Shown piece by piece: positions 47,495-54,889 of a stretch of 64,000 bases of DNA. The stretch is from Lachnospiraceae bacterium UBA3273 (lineage in GTDB: Bacteria; Bacillota; Clostridia; Lachnospirales; Lachnospiraceae). Within the stretch, counting starts at the first letter, position 1. Each line of letters begins with the position of its first letter. The DNA is taken from positions 124,001 through 188,000 of the forward strand of contig DEUB01000029.1 in NCBI GenBank assembly GCA_002362385.1. The letters run 5' to 3'. The notes beneath the pieces are model-generated. The model made no database searches. It saw nothing but the letters and a program-made list of their open reading frames with translations, and had not been told where the DNA came from. The position numbers were made by a program, and so were the translations under genes.

Positions 47495-47526
47495 GGACCA
47501 GGATTTATAATATGCATCCAAGGTCC
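47495..47526. other. Inverted repeat after the aldose-epimerase gene
   Basis: GGACC-A-GGAT (47495-47504) pairs with ATCC-AA-GGTCC (47516-47526) with bulges. It lies 21 bp after the stop of the epimerase gene on the minus strand. No T-run follows, so it is a possible weak terminator or stability element. Confidence 0.35.
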
Positions 47527-47546
47527 CGGATTCACAGTCCATACCT

Positions 47547-48422
47547 CTATAAAATTTCCACCTGATACTCTCTTTCAAAAATTCCCCCCGGCTTCAAAAC
47601 ATTTCCGTATTCCCTTTCTTTAAGAGTTCCTTCAAAGGAAGCTTTATCACATCTTCCGTACCACGGCTCAATACAGATAAACGGGGCATTTTTCTTTGCA
47701 GGAGACCATAATCCAAATAAGGGAGAGTCAAAGCTGACTGAAAGATAAGGCTTTTTACTGCTGTCGCAAAGGCTGACCTTTTTTGCCTGTTTCCCTTCTA
47801 TGATCAAAGCATCCCTGTCAAATAAATTGGCGGTTATCGGCAGCATTCCGCCGTTTGTTGAAAGTTTTTCTCCCTCTATGGCTACCAACCCGTTTTCATT
47901 TAATACGGAATATTCCAGATCCTTTTCGGTATCAAAAGCAATATAATAATCCGTCTGCTCTCCTTTTTCGTCCAAAGGACACATAAAGGCCGGGTGCCCT
48001 CCTATGGAAAAATACATATCCTTTGTATCTTCATTGATTACCCGCCAGAGCACGGTCAGCTTATTTTCCTTTAAGCGGTATCCCAATTCCAGACAAAAGG
48101 CAAAGGGATATTTTTTCATGGTCTCATCATCGGATCTTAAGGAAAACCAAAGTTCTTCATCCGTCCGGGACTTTAAGGTAAACTCCATATCCCTTGCAAA
48201 GCCATGTTGTCCCATGGGATAAGACTTTCCCTCATAAATAAATTCTTTATTTTTCAGGCTTCCCACTATGGGAAATAAAACCGGCGAAGTCCGCTTCCAG
48301 TATTTCTCATCCGCATTCCACATATACTCCGTGCCCGTCTGCTTCTTTACAATACTGGAAAGTTCTCCTCCAAGACTGTTGATCGTTACTTTTAATTGTT
48401 CGTTTTCTAAAAAGACCTGCAT
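47547..48422 (-). CDS. Aldose 1-epimerase family protein
   Basis: The 291-residue protein has the galactose-mutarotase beta-sandwich pattern: LGGELSSIVKKQTGTEYMWNADEKYWKRTSPVLFPIVG (start), GQHGFARDMEF near residue 72, WRVINEDTKDMYFSIGGHPAF near 135 (catalytic His region) and FICIEPWYGR near 250 (Glu). Members interconvert anomers; LacX-like ones act on sugar-phosphate-like substrates. No sugar operon adjoins it. Confidence 0.88.
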   Translation of the reverse strand: MQVFLENEQLKVTINSLGGELSSIVKKQTGTEYMWNADEKYWKRTSPVLFPIVGSLKNKEFIYEGKSYPMGQHGFARDMEFTLKSRTDEELWFSLRSDDETMKKYPFAFCLELGYRLKENKLTVLWRVINEDTKDMYFSIGGHPAFMCPLDEKGEQTDYYIAFDTEKDLEYSVLNENGLVAIEGEKLSTNGGMLPITANLFDRDALIIEGKQAKKVSLCDSSKKPYLSVSFDSPLFGLWSPAKKNAPFICIEPWYGRCDKASFEGTLKEREYGNVLKPGGIFEREYQVEIL

Positions 48423-48475
48423 TAAAAAACTCCTTCCCGCTTTTACGCTCTGTTAATTCCAATTACCATTTTCAA

Positions 48476-49132
48476 TTACAATATTATCATTTCTTCTGTT
48501 TTTATAAAATAGCATTTTCCATGATAATTGTCATTTTCATACAGCCGGATTATAATATTACGCATTAGGGCATTTATTTTATGATAAACAGGCCCTCTTT
48601 TCTTATCAAAAAGCCCGTTTATATAATCCTGCTGGCAGGTATCCAATGAAGGAAAGTTCATTTGGGGAGATACTTTTGCCAAACCGCTTTCCGCATGATC
48701 GTATGCCGTAAAATTCAAAAGGACATAAGCCTTCATCTCGTTTTCATTGCATTTCTTTGTCAGATAACCGGAAATATCCCCGTCCCGTTCCCTATCAAAA
48801 TGCTTTTCCTTAAAATGAATTTCCCCCGCCTCCTCTTTTTGACTTACCACACGCCTGAAGCTGGCCTTGCCGTACTTATTGTATTCTTTCACATAATCGG
48901 CTTTTTCCTGTATTTTTACTTTTCCCGGTTCTTCCAAAAGCAGGATGCCGTTTTCTAAAAAATACTCCCATACCGTTTTCTGCACCTTTTCATAAGGCAC
49001 CGGATAGGATAACTGTTCCTCAATCTGTTTTACACTATATCCCAGATCCGCTAAATGGCGGATAGCGCCGCCGCATGCTGCTTCAAAAGTAAAGTTGGAT
49101 ATGGCCTGTTTGAAATATTTCTGTTCTTCCAT
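48476..49132 (-). CDS. Hypothetical protein, 218 aa (last chromosomal gene before the accessory region)
   Basis: I do not recognise this soluble protein. It starts MEEQKYFKQAISNFTFEAAC, has a central charged segment with VKEYNKYGKASFRRV and ends in a hydrophobic strand. It is co-directional with the epimerase gene. After it, the sequence changes to the accessory module. Confidence 0.7.
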   Translation of the reverse strand: MEEQKYFKQAISNFTFEAACGGAIRHLADLGYSVKQIEEQLSYPVPYEKVQKTVWEYFLENGILLLEEPGKVKIQEKADYVKEYNKYGKASFRRVVSQKEEAGEIHFKEKHFDRERDGDISGYLTKKCNENEMKAYVLLNFTAYDHAESGLAKVSPQMNFPSLDTCQQDYINGLFDKKRGPVYHKINALMRNIIIRLYENDNYHGKCYFIKTEEMIIL

Positions 49133-49183
49133 GGATAAGTTTGGCTTCCTCCCTTCCCGCCCTTTAAATATTTCCCCAAAACA

Positions 49184-49231
49184 ATAAAGGACCTCCTAAA
49201 CTGCATTCCTACAGTCAGGAAGTCCCTTTAT
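49184..49231 (-). terminator. Terminator between the accessory region and the 48476 gene
   Basis: Arms ATAAAGGACCTCCT (49184-49197) and AGGAAGTCCCTTTAT (49217-49231) pair with two slips. On the minus strand the hairpin ends in a T-rich TTTATTGTTTT tract. It follows the 23-codon frame at 49251-49322 and marks the left limit of the accessory region. Confidence 0.65.
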
Positions 49232-49250
49232 TTTATATTGTTGTCTCTGC

Positions 49251-49322
49251 CTAGAACTTTCCTTCTTTTGCAGCTTCCTCAATCGAAACGGTAACACACG
49301 CTTTTTCGGCGCTTATTGCCAT
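49251..49322 (-). CDS. Putative 23-aa peptide with own RBS, operator-like site and terminator
   Basis: The frame opens MAISAEKACVTVSIEE and ends in EGKF. CGGAGG lies 9 nt before the ATG, a CTCGCA dyad (49358-49370) about 36 bp upstream and a terminator 20 bp downstream. This gives a complete small transcription unit at the edge of the accessory region. The frame is too short to judge by coding statistics; it could be a truncated helix-turn-helix/excisionase start left by an integration event or a regulatory peptide. Confidence 0.4.
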   Translation of the reverse strand: MAISAEKACVTVSIEEAAKEGKF

Positions 49323-49357
49323 TTTTGTTACCTCCGCGTTGCCTATTCAGCAATTTT

Positions 49358-49370
49358 TCTCACTTGCGAG
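49358..49370 (-). promoter_or_regulatory. CTCGCA dyad, site A
   Basis: On the minus strand CTCGCAAGTGAGA is an imperfect dyad 36 bp upstream of the 23-codon frame. It is related to sites B, C and D in this module. It suggests control by the same DNA-binding protein. Confidence 0.45.
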
Positions 49371-49400
49371 CGCATCTCACGGCATTTTTAGCATAAATCA

Positions 49401-49640
49401 TCAGCTCTCTGCGCCATCGTACACATAGCCGGTTTCTTCCCAAAACTTCATTGGCGATATGTAATAATCGTACTGTGAGCTGCCCTCCTTCTTGAAAGCC
49501 ACTCCAAATTTCAGAAATCCGAGTATGATTCCCTGGCGGATAAACTGCTGATCCTTTTTCATTACTCTCGCCGCCACTGCTACCGGAACATTTTCGCCGG
49601 TAAACTCTGGCACTTTCAAATATACCTTGTTTCTATCCAT
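49401..49640 (-). CDS. Hypothetical accessory protein, 79 aa
   Basis: I do not recognise it beyond a small alpha/beta layout. It starts MDRNKVYLKVPEFTGENVPV, with AVAARVMKKDQQFIRQGIILG as a probable helix-turn-helix-like segment (DNA or protein binding, inference), followed by GVAFKKEGSSQYDYYISP. It overlaps the upstream gene by 8 bp. Confidence 0.65.
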   Translation of the reverse strand: MDRNKVYLKVPEFTGENVPVAVAARVMKKDQQFIRQGIILGFLKFGVAFKKEGSSQYDYYISPMKFWEETGYVYDGAES

Positions 49641-49884
49641 TTGTCAACGCCTTCCTTTCCTTTGCCAAACTTAACGCCTGCAGGATGTCATTCGCTTTCT
49701 TCTCCCCGATGCCCTTTACCTGGAGAATGGCCTGCGTAATCTCTTCATCAGACAATGTGAGAACCTCCTGCTTTCCAGCCTCATACCCTCTCTTATACAA
49801 GTCCTCGCAGAACAAACTCATTTGTCCGTGGTCCATCTTCTTGACATCCTTATATGTTTTTCTGTTCAATTCGTATGTTTTCAC
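49633..49884 (-). CDS. Helix-hairpin-helix-like protein, 83 aa
   Basis: The N-terminus is helical and charged; the C-terminus carries an ILQVKGIGEKKANDILQAL segment (about residues 52-70), a classical helix-hairpin-helix DNA-binding pattern. It is therefore likely to bind DNA non-specifically. It uses a GTG start 8 nt behind AGGAGG and overlaps the neighbour by 35 bp. Confidence 0.7.
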   Translation of the reverse strand: MKTYELNRKTYKDVKKMDHGQMSLFCEDLYKRGYEAGKQEVLTLSDEEITQAILQVKGIGEKKANDILQALSLAKERKALTNG

Positions 49885-50146
49885 TCTTTTGCCTCCTATT
49901 CTGTTTTTCGATATGGTTCAGAGCATCCATATATGGTGCTGCGTACAACAGTGACATTGTTCCTCCGCAATTCTTGCAACGGCACCTTACAGTGATTGGT
50001 AATATAGGAATTGAGACTCCCCATTTTTCCTGCTTTGCCTTTTCTCTCTTTAAAGCTTCACAGCAATTAAATGAGTGCAATTCACAGCTATTTATTCGAG
50101 CCCTATTTTGCTGTTCCTTTTTCTGCATTTTCTTCTTGGTTCTCAT
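49850..50146 (-). CDS. Cys-rich basic protein, 98 aa
   Basis: A very basic protein with a lysine/glutamine-rich start (MRTKKKMQKKEQQNRARI) and a central CRCKNCGG cluster plus other Cys, suggesting a small zinc-binding site. The function is not known. Its start overlaps the PAPS-reductase-like gene by ATGA, so it is translated after it. Confidence 0.55.
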   Translation of the reverse strand: MRTKKKMQKKEQQNRARINSCELHSFNCCEALKREKAKQEKWGVSIPILPITVRCRCKNCGGTMSLLYAAPYMDALNHIEKQNRRQKSENIRIEQKNI

Positions 50147-50946
50147 ATCTTCTCCTTTTCTGTTTCCATATCAAACAAACTTAACTGCATATTCTCGGAT
50201 GCAAACCTTTTATCCAGATCATGAATTGTGCTACCGTCCGACCGATACGGAAAAGGCATCCTATTCTGCCAATCCTTGAAACTGCTCCACAGCTCCGGCA
50301 GATGCTTTCGGATATTTCTCAGCTCTTTCAGATTTTTTTGCTGACAATGCTGACAACTCACCCTATCCAATATGTCATATAGCCGGATTCCGGATTGTTT
50401 CCACTGCACTCCATGCTGGTAGCAATACTCCAAGCAGTCTGCCTCCGTCATGCCCCACTTTATCAACGGGTATGACTTCGCATAATTCTTATGAGGCTTT
50501 ATATCTATTCTCTGCGCCTCGTCTGCCGCTATGCCTACATACTCAATCACAAACCGCTCCAATGACTGATAGTATCCATTCAACAGTTGCCTTTTAATAG
50601 CCGTTCCCCAGCGCTGCTTTCCGCACCATCCATATCCCTTACATCCATTTTGCTTTTCATGCTCGAATACCATGAACTCAAACATACTCAGCTCGACTCC
50701 TGTGGCTGCTTTGTATTCCTGATACTCTTCTGTTTTTGGTATACTTAGGACTGTAAACCTAATCCTCTCTTTCAAGCATATACTCGCCGCAAACAGAAGA
50801 GTATCGTATGTTGCCTGGTATTCATCACCCAAATCCACAGTTACCACTTCATCCAGTCTAACACCTTCCTCTAAAATCTTTAGGAATAATGCCAGGCTGT
50901 CCTTGCCGCCGCTTAGCGACAATGTGTAGTATGAAAGATTTTTCAT
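50143..50946 (-). CDS. PP-loop phosphoadenosine phosphosulfate reductase-like protein
   Basis: A PP-loop ATP-pyrophosphatase fold with LSLSGGKDSLALFLKI at residues 8-23 (the SGGKDS loop), a GWCGKQRWGTAIK segment near residue 118 and VSCQHCQQKNLKELRNI near the end. Members of this branch in phages and mobile elements are annotated as PAPS reductase or DndC-like. It may take part in DNA modification or sulfur metabolism; sequence alone does not say. I start at ATG 50946; the frame extends to a TTG inside the upstream hairpin. Confidence 0.82.
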   Translation of the reverse strand: MKNLSYYTLSLSGGKDSLALFLKILEEGVRLDEVVTVDLGDEYQATYDTLLFAASICLKERIRFTVLSIPKTEEYQEYKAATGVELSMFEFMVFEHEKQNGCKGYGWCGKQRWGTAIKRQLLNGYYQSLERFVIEYVGIAADEAQRIDIKPHKNYAKSYPLIKWGMTEADCLEYCYQHGVQWKQSGIRLYDILDRVSCQHCQQKNLKELRNIRKHLPELWSSFKDWQNRMPFPYRSDGSTIHDLDKRFASENMQLSLFDMETEKEKI

Positions 50947-50950
50947 AACA

Positions 50951-51110
50951 CCACGAAACAAATCCTGTTCGTGGATAGGACATCACGCCTCCCATGCTAC
51001 TTCGGTATGGCTTTCGCAAGGTAGCTCCCACTCATACCTCTTTCACGCTGCTGTCAGTCCTTTTCTTCTCGCCACTCTTCACGCTCTGGCGGTCAACCCG
51101 GTTTACCGGG
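50951..51110 (-). ncRNA. Candidate structured RNA/leader upstream of the PAPS-reductase-like gene
   Basis: The 160-nt gap has no frame of note but dense complementary arms: CCCGG/CCGGG hairpin (51097-51110), GCCA/TGGC (51071-51090), a GGTATG (51004-51009)/CATACC (51033-51038) stem enclosing GTAGC (51021-51025), which can pair with GCTAC (50996-51000) to form an H-type pseudoknot, a CTT-TCGC-AAG stem-loop (51011-51020), and a CCACGAA/TTCGTGG hairpin (50951-50974) immediately before the start codon. It has no match to a riboswitch I know. It may be a regulatory leader or a stand-alone RNA. Confidence 0.4.
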
Positions 51111-51118
51111 ATTCGTTA

Positions 51119-51478
51119 TTACTCCTTTCTCTCTCCTTTGCTTAAATCAACCCATATAACAGCTCCCTGCGGATGCCGGTATGGGATAGGTTCCGTAAAT
51201 CTTATGGCATCCTTCAGATACCAGATATGAGGCTCTTCGTATGGCAGGCTGTCAAATTCGCCAGGGATATGATGATATTTCCGGAACATATCGAAATCTT
51301 CTCTCAGCAATAGTGAGGACCCCACTATCTCAACGCTCCCCTGTATCATCCCGGTACCGGAAAATATCACCCCTACCCTGCCACGCACCTGCGTTCCTGT
51401 GCCACGAATTTCCCACGGCTTTGAGCCGTCCAGTATGAGGTTGCCCCAATGTTCTTTGACAATAAAAGCTCTGTCCAT
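51119..51478 (-). CDS. ASCH domain protein
   Basis: The 119-residue protein starts MDRAFIVKEHWGNLILDGSKPWEIRGTG, the ASCH (YTH-like) domain signature with the GxKxxExR-like motif (DGSKPWEIR). ASCH domains bind RNA or act as nucleases such as EndoMS-like/YqfB amidohydrolases. Start at 51478 is behind AGGAGGCTGCAG. It lies between the small gene at 51489 and the structured gap. Confidence 0.85.
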   Translation of the reverse strand: MDRAFIVKEHWGNLILDGSKPWEIRGTGTQVRGRVGVIFSGTGMIQGSVEIVGSSLLLREDFDMFRKYHHIPGEFDSLPYEEPHIWYLKDAIRFTEPIPYRHPQGAVIWVDLSKGERKE

Positions 51479-51488
51479 CTGCAGCCTC

Positions 51489-51800
51489 CTATTCTGAGGG
51501 AAATTCAAAAACATTGTTTTGCCGGTATGTTCCTGGTCTGGTGGCCTGTGTCGCAACGTCAAAGAAATCTACCGTATAACACTCGTCTTTGTGTGCCTCG
51601 CAAAAATCTTTCAGCACAGCCAGGCACCTTTCCTTTGTCGGGTACTCTGCAATTTCTTCAAGGCATCCGTCTGAAATACAGATTGTATGCCGGATTGTCT
51701 CTTTCTTTCCTTTGCGATCCACATTTTCTGCATATTCCAAAGCGTTAAACGCCCTGCCAAACCACAAAACTTTTTCCTTATTTTGACTTACTATCAGCAT
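51489..51800 (-). CDS. Hypothetical accessory protein, 103 aa
   Basis: It starts MLIVSQNKEKVLWFGRAFNAL behind AAGGAGG. It has an alpha/beta pattern with a Cys pair (ISDGCLEEIAEYPTKERCLAVL) and an acidic middle. Similar short proteins with this LIVSQ start occur widely in phages of Clostridia, but no function is known. Its start overlaps the ParB gene end by 23 bp. Confidence 0.6.
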   Translation of the reverse strand: MLIVSQNKEKVLWFGRAFNALEYAENVDRKGKKETIRHTICISDGCLEEIAEYPTKERCLAVLKDFCEAHKDECYTVDFFDVATQATRPGTYRQNNVFEFPSE

Positions 51801-53154
51801 GGCTTTCCTCCTTAAACAAATCATGGGAGCCTTCGGCCAGCTTGTAATATTCCTCCTTGCTGTATGAAAAACCGAACAAAGATAAAATTTCATCGAACTG
51901 CATAATCAGCTCTCCATTTCCCTTATGGTAATTTGCATTCCATTCTGCAATGTCCTTGTCTGCAACTCCACTTGCCGCATAAATCATCATCTTGTAGAGA
52001 AGACCGATTGCATCCCGCTGCTTTTCATATGCGGCCTTTTCCTCGTCTGACTTATTATACAAAGAGGTTTCTCCGGTGATGAATTTCAACATTACCTGTT
52101 CGCTCATCCATGAGCCACACCGAACCATGACTCCAAACAGGCGCTCCATCACCGCCTCCGGCTTTTCGTTCTCCGGCTTAAACTTCTGCTCGATAGCCAG
52201 CTTTATGAAATCTGCCCTCTCTGCAGACATTTCTTTCTGCATGGCCTTGATCTGCCGCTTTCTCTTGTCCTGGGCCTTCTGTTTAAGCTCATACTCGGAC
52301 AGCTCACGCTTTTCTTTCCCTTTCTTCTTGATGATTGTAAACGTCCTCCACCATACCACATAGAACAACTCTTCCTTCGCCGCCTGCGTCTTACACCCCA
52401 GCTTATCCTTGACCTCCTTATCCAGCTCGAACTCCTTAACCTTTTCCCACTTTCCGCCGTACTGCTCATTCTCGGCGCCTTCCGGAGCAGGCTTGATTCC
52501 CTCCGCCTTACAGAGCTTGATATACGCTTTTTCATGCTCCTTGCGCTTTATTTCCTCGTATGCGTTTCTCGCTTTCTGTGCCAGATTATTAGAACTGGTG
52601 GACTCTTTCAGGATTTTATCCCTGGTCTTTACATCCGGAATCTTCTCCAGCTCGTACAAATCCTTTAACGACAGCTGGAATCCCTCGTCTTTCTCTTTCT
52701 CCTGCAGCACCTTTTGGTTGAGCTTTGCGATATTCAGCCGGTGCTTTACCGTTGTTTTGGAGAAACCGGTCTTTTCTGCGATGCTTTCCTCCGTCTCTCC
52801 CAGGTCGAGCATCATCTGGAAACCGTTCGCCTGCTCCCATATCGTCAGATCATTACGCTGCATATTCTCTTCCAGCATAATTGACATCTGTTCCCTCGGT
52901 GTCAGATTCTCGGCAATCTGGCAAGGGAACTCTGCAATCCCCGCCTGGGTACCTGCCGCATATCTCCTGTGGCCGATGATTGTCATATATTCTCCCGGCT
53001 CTCCCTCCACCGGAATCACCGTCAAATTCTGCAGGATTCCATTCTTCTTAATGGACTCCGACAATTCAGTTAAATCTCCCAGGTCTTTCCTGGGATTCTC
53101 AGGATGCGGTCTGATATGCTCAGCCGCAATATAAATAATCTGTTTCTCTGCCAT
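51778..53154 (-). CDS. ParB/RepB/Spo0J family partition-like protein
   Basis: The N-terminal ParB/Srx domain shows HPENPRKDL, SIKKNGILQNLTVI and a GHRRYAAGTQAG motif (residues 56-67), then an HTH with IAEKTGFSKTTVKHRLNIAK near residue 125. The C-terminal part is charged and long (458 residues). It is a DNA-binding protein of plasmid or phage type. No ParA is in view, so a partition role is not shown; a nuclease or regulatory role is possible. Confidence 0.88.
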   Translation of the reverse strand: MAEKQIIYIAAEHIRPHPENPRKDLGDLTELSESIKKNGILQNLTVIPVEGEPGEYMTIIGHRRYAAGTQAGIAEFPCQIAENLTPREQMSIMLEENMQRNDLTIWEQANGFQMMLDLGETEESIAEKTGFSKTTVKHRLNIAKLNQKVLQEKEKDEGFQLSLKDLYELEKIPDVKTRDKILKESTSSNNLAQKARNAYEEIKRKEHEKAYIKLCKAEGIKPAPEGAENEQYGGKWEKVKEFELDKEVKDKLGCKTQAAKEELFYVVWWRTFTIIKKKGKEKRELSEYELKQKAQDKRKRQIKAMQKEMSAERADFIKLAIEQKFKPENEKPEAVMERLFGVMVRCGSWMSEQVMLKFITGETSLYNKSDEEKAAYEKQRDAIGLLYKMMIYAASGVADKDIAEWNANYHKGNGELIMQFDEILSLFGFSYSKEEYYKLAEGSHDLFKEESHADSKSK

Positions 53155-53218
53155 TCGTTTATCCTCCTATAATCCATTTTGAGGAAACTGGCGGCACAAG
53201 GCCGCCGATTCCGTGATA

Positions 53219-54076
53219 TTATGATTTTCTGATGATGAAGCAGACGGGCACCCGACTCGCATTGGACGCGTTCCAGTAGTTGGCATGGCCGGAGTTGGTG
53301 ACAGAGCACGCATTCGTCGAAAAGCCAGACCTCACAGACGCAAGCCACCAGTTGCACGTATCCTCTCCCTCCGCTGATCCCTTCATTCTGTTCCTGCGAT
53401 CCTTGTAGTATTCCATCTGCTCATACAGCCCTTCATCGCCATAGCAATCGTCCTCGTCAAATACCTCCGATGCTGAAGGCAGGAACAATAATGTTTCATA
53501 CTCCTTGATCTCACCCTCGTTGTCCACATACTTCCTTGTGGCTTTGCTGATTACCTGCCGCAAATCATCCGGCAACTTGCCGAACAATTCCAGCATGAGC
53601 CATTCCTGCACATTGGACTCTTCGATGCCGCCGTCTATCGTGTCTTTTTTGTTCCACTGGACTGTTCCGCCCATGCAATCACGGCTCTCGAACCGCACAT
53701 ACTCGTCCGTCACATCCGTAACCACCAGCGTAAATCCCTGGCCGTCCACCGTGCTGCCCTTCTTGTAATCCCCTACCTTGAACTCAGCACCGGACTTGAT
53801 TGCTCTGTCGATCTCTTCCCAGGTTCCCTGCAGTTCTCCGCAGGTTCTCACGACTCCCGGCTTTCCGGCATTTGCCGCATCCTTTTCCTGCCGCACCCTT
53901 GCGTACCAGGCCATGTCGTTTTTCATCCTCTGTACCAGCTCAGCTTTTGCCTTGATGTTGGCCTCTTCCACTTCCTTGATGTGCTGGTAGAAAGCCTCAC
54001 GCTCTCTCTGGATCGTCTCCGGATTGCCCTTTACCTTCAGCTCCTCATTCCCTGCTCTTACTCTCAATTCCTCCAT
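53219..54076 (-). CDS. DUF6273 protein with Asn-rich variable-type C-terminus
   Basis: The 285-residue protein has an N-terminal coiled coil (about residues 20-70), then a DUF6273-like domain with the WWLASVRSG motif near residue 242. The last 35 residues (for example VTNSGHANYWNASNASR) are Asn-rich and fit a C-type-lectin/FGE-like variable end, ending PVCFIIRKS. In diversity-generating retroelements such ends are hypermutated through a template repeat; no reverse transcriptase or template copy is in the window. Site B lies upstream. GGAGAAAGACG precedes the start. Confidence 0.75.
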   Translation of the reverse strand: MEELRVRAGNEELKVKGNPETIQREREAFYQHIKEVEEANIKAKAELVQRMKNDMAWYARVRQEKDAANAGKPGVVRTCGELQGTWEEIDRAIKSGAEFKVGDYKKGSTVDGQGFTLVVTDVTDEYVRFESRDCMGGTVQWNKKDTIDGGIEESNVQEWLMLELFGKLPDDLRQVISKATRKYVDNEGEIKEYETLLFLPSASEVFDEDDCYGDEGLYEQMEYYKDRRNRMKGSAEGEDTCNWWLASVRSGFSTNACSVTNSGHANYWNASNASRVPVCFIIRKS

Positions 54077-54118
54077 CGTCTTTCTCCTTTCGCCATTGCG
54101 TTTCTATTTATCCAAAAA

Positions 54119-54145
54119 TCTCGTATTTGCGAGATAGTCGGTCAA
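54119..54145 (-). promoter_or_regulatory. CTCGCA dyad, site B, with a TTGACC -35-like box
   Basis: TCTCGCAAATACGAGA (54119-54134) is a dyad in the 75-bp gap before the DUF6273 gene. On the minus strand TTGACC (54140-54145) lies 5 nt upstream, so the dyad covers the promoter spacer. Confidence 0.5.
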
Positions 54146-54151
54146 AAAAAT

Positions 54152-54877
54152 TTACCTGCTGATGAACAGCTTTTCCGTAGCCTGCACCGGATTCTTGTCT
54201 GCCTTTATCGTCCTTGATACCGGTTTGCTCCAGATGCACTTGAAATCATCCGGCGCTGCGCTACTGCTTATCAGCACGATATTCTCCACACTCATTGCTC
54301 TCACCCACTGCCAAAACTCTCCATAGTCGAAACCCTTGCTTATTCCATACTCCTTTGTGCCCTCATACGGAGGATCGCAATAGATAACCGCTCCCTGCGT
54401 GTTGAGTAACTTATAATCACTGCAGATAAACTCGACACCTTTTAAATCCTCAGCCTGCTTTATCAGATTTCTCAATGCCTCTTCGTAATAATTCCTAACC
54501 CCATCTTCCGTATGCACTATTCCAGCATATCCTCCATCAAAGAACCGGCCATTATAGCTTGCCAGATACCCGATAGCTCCTACATACCATTTTTCATATA
54601 TGCCGGTCTGCTCATAAAAGCACTTTCTCACTTCTGAGTAATGCTCTTTCGTGACAAATCCTGGCAGTTCTCCGAGCCTGTCAAGATTTCTGAACAGTTC
54701 TATCAAGTGTTCCTGCTTATCATGAGCAAACCTTCTCTTTGCGTGGATTTTGTCTATGATATTGCATCCGCCACAGAATGGCTCTATGTACGCCCACGGC
54801 TGGTTATCATCTATATATTTCTGGATGATAGGCACTATATGCCGGGCAACTTTACTTTTGCTACCCATGTACTTCAA
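54152..54877 (-). CDS. DNA adenine methylase (Dam-like, alpha class)
   Basis: An N6-adenine methyltransferase with the MGSKSKVARHIVPII start, FCGGCN (FxGxG-like SAM motif I near residue 33-40), a DRLGELPGFVTKEHY helix and the catalytic DPPYEGTKEY motif near residue 170. It uses TTG as start (54877), 7 nt behind AGGAGGG. The target is not GATC-proven. Typical size for phage-encoded Dam enzymes. Confidence 0.9.
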   Translation of the reverse strand: MKYMGSKSKVARHIVPIIQKYIDDNQPWAYIEPFCGGCNIIDKIHAKRRFAHDKQEHLIELFRNLDRLGELPGFVTKEHYSEVRKCFYEQTGIYEKWYVGAIGYLASYNGRFFDGGYAGIVHTEDGVRNYYEEALRNLIKQAEDLKGVEFICSDYKLLNTQGAVIYCDPPYEGTKEYGISKGFDYGEFWQWVRAMSVENIVLISSSAAPDDFKCIWSKPVSRTIKADKNPVQATEKLFISR

Positions 54878-54889
54878 TGCAGATCCCTC

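Noticed and set aside
49132..49401. tRNA-based attachment site
   Set aside because: No cloverleaf or CCA-type 3' end was recognised.
50143..50946. DndC of a phosphorothioation system
   Set aside because: No DndB, DndD or DndE neighbours; only the PP-loop and Cys pair support it, so the broader family name is used.
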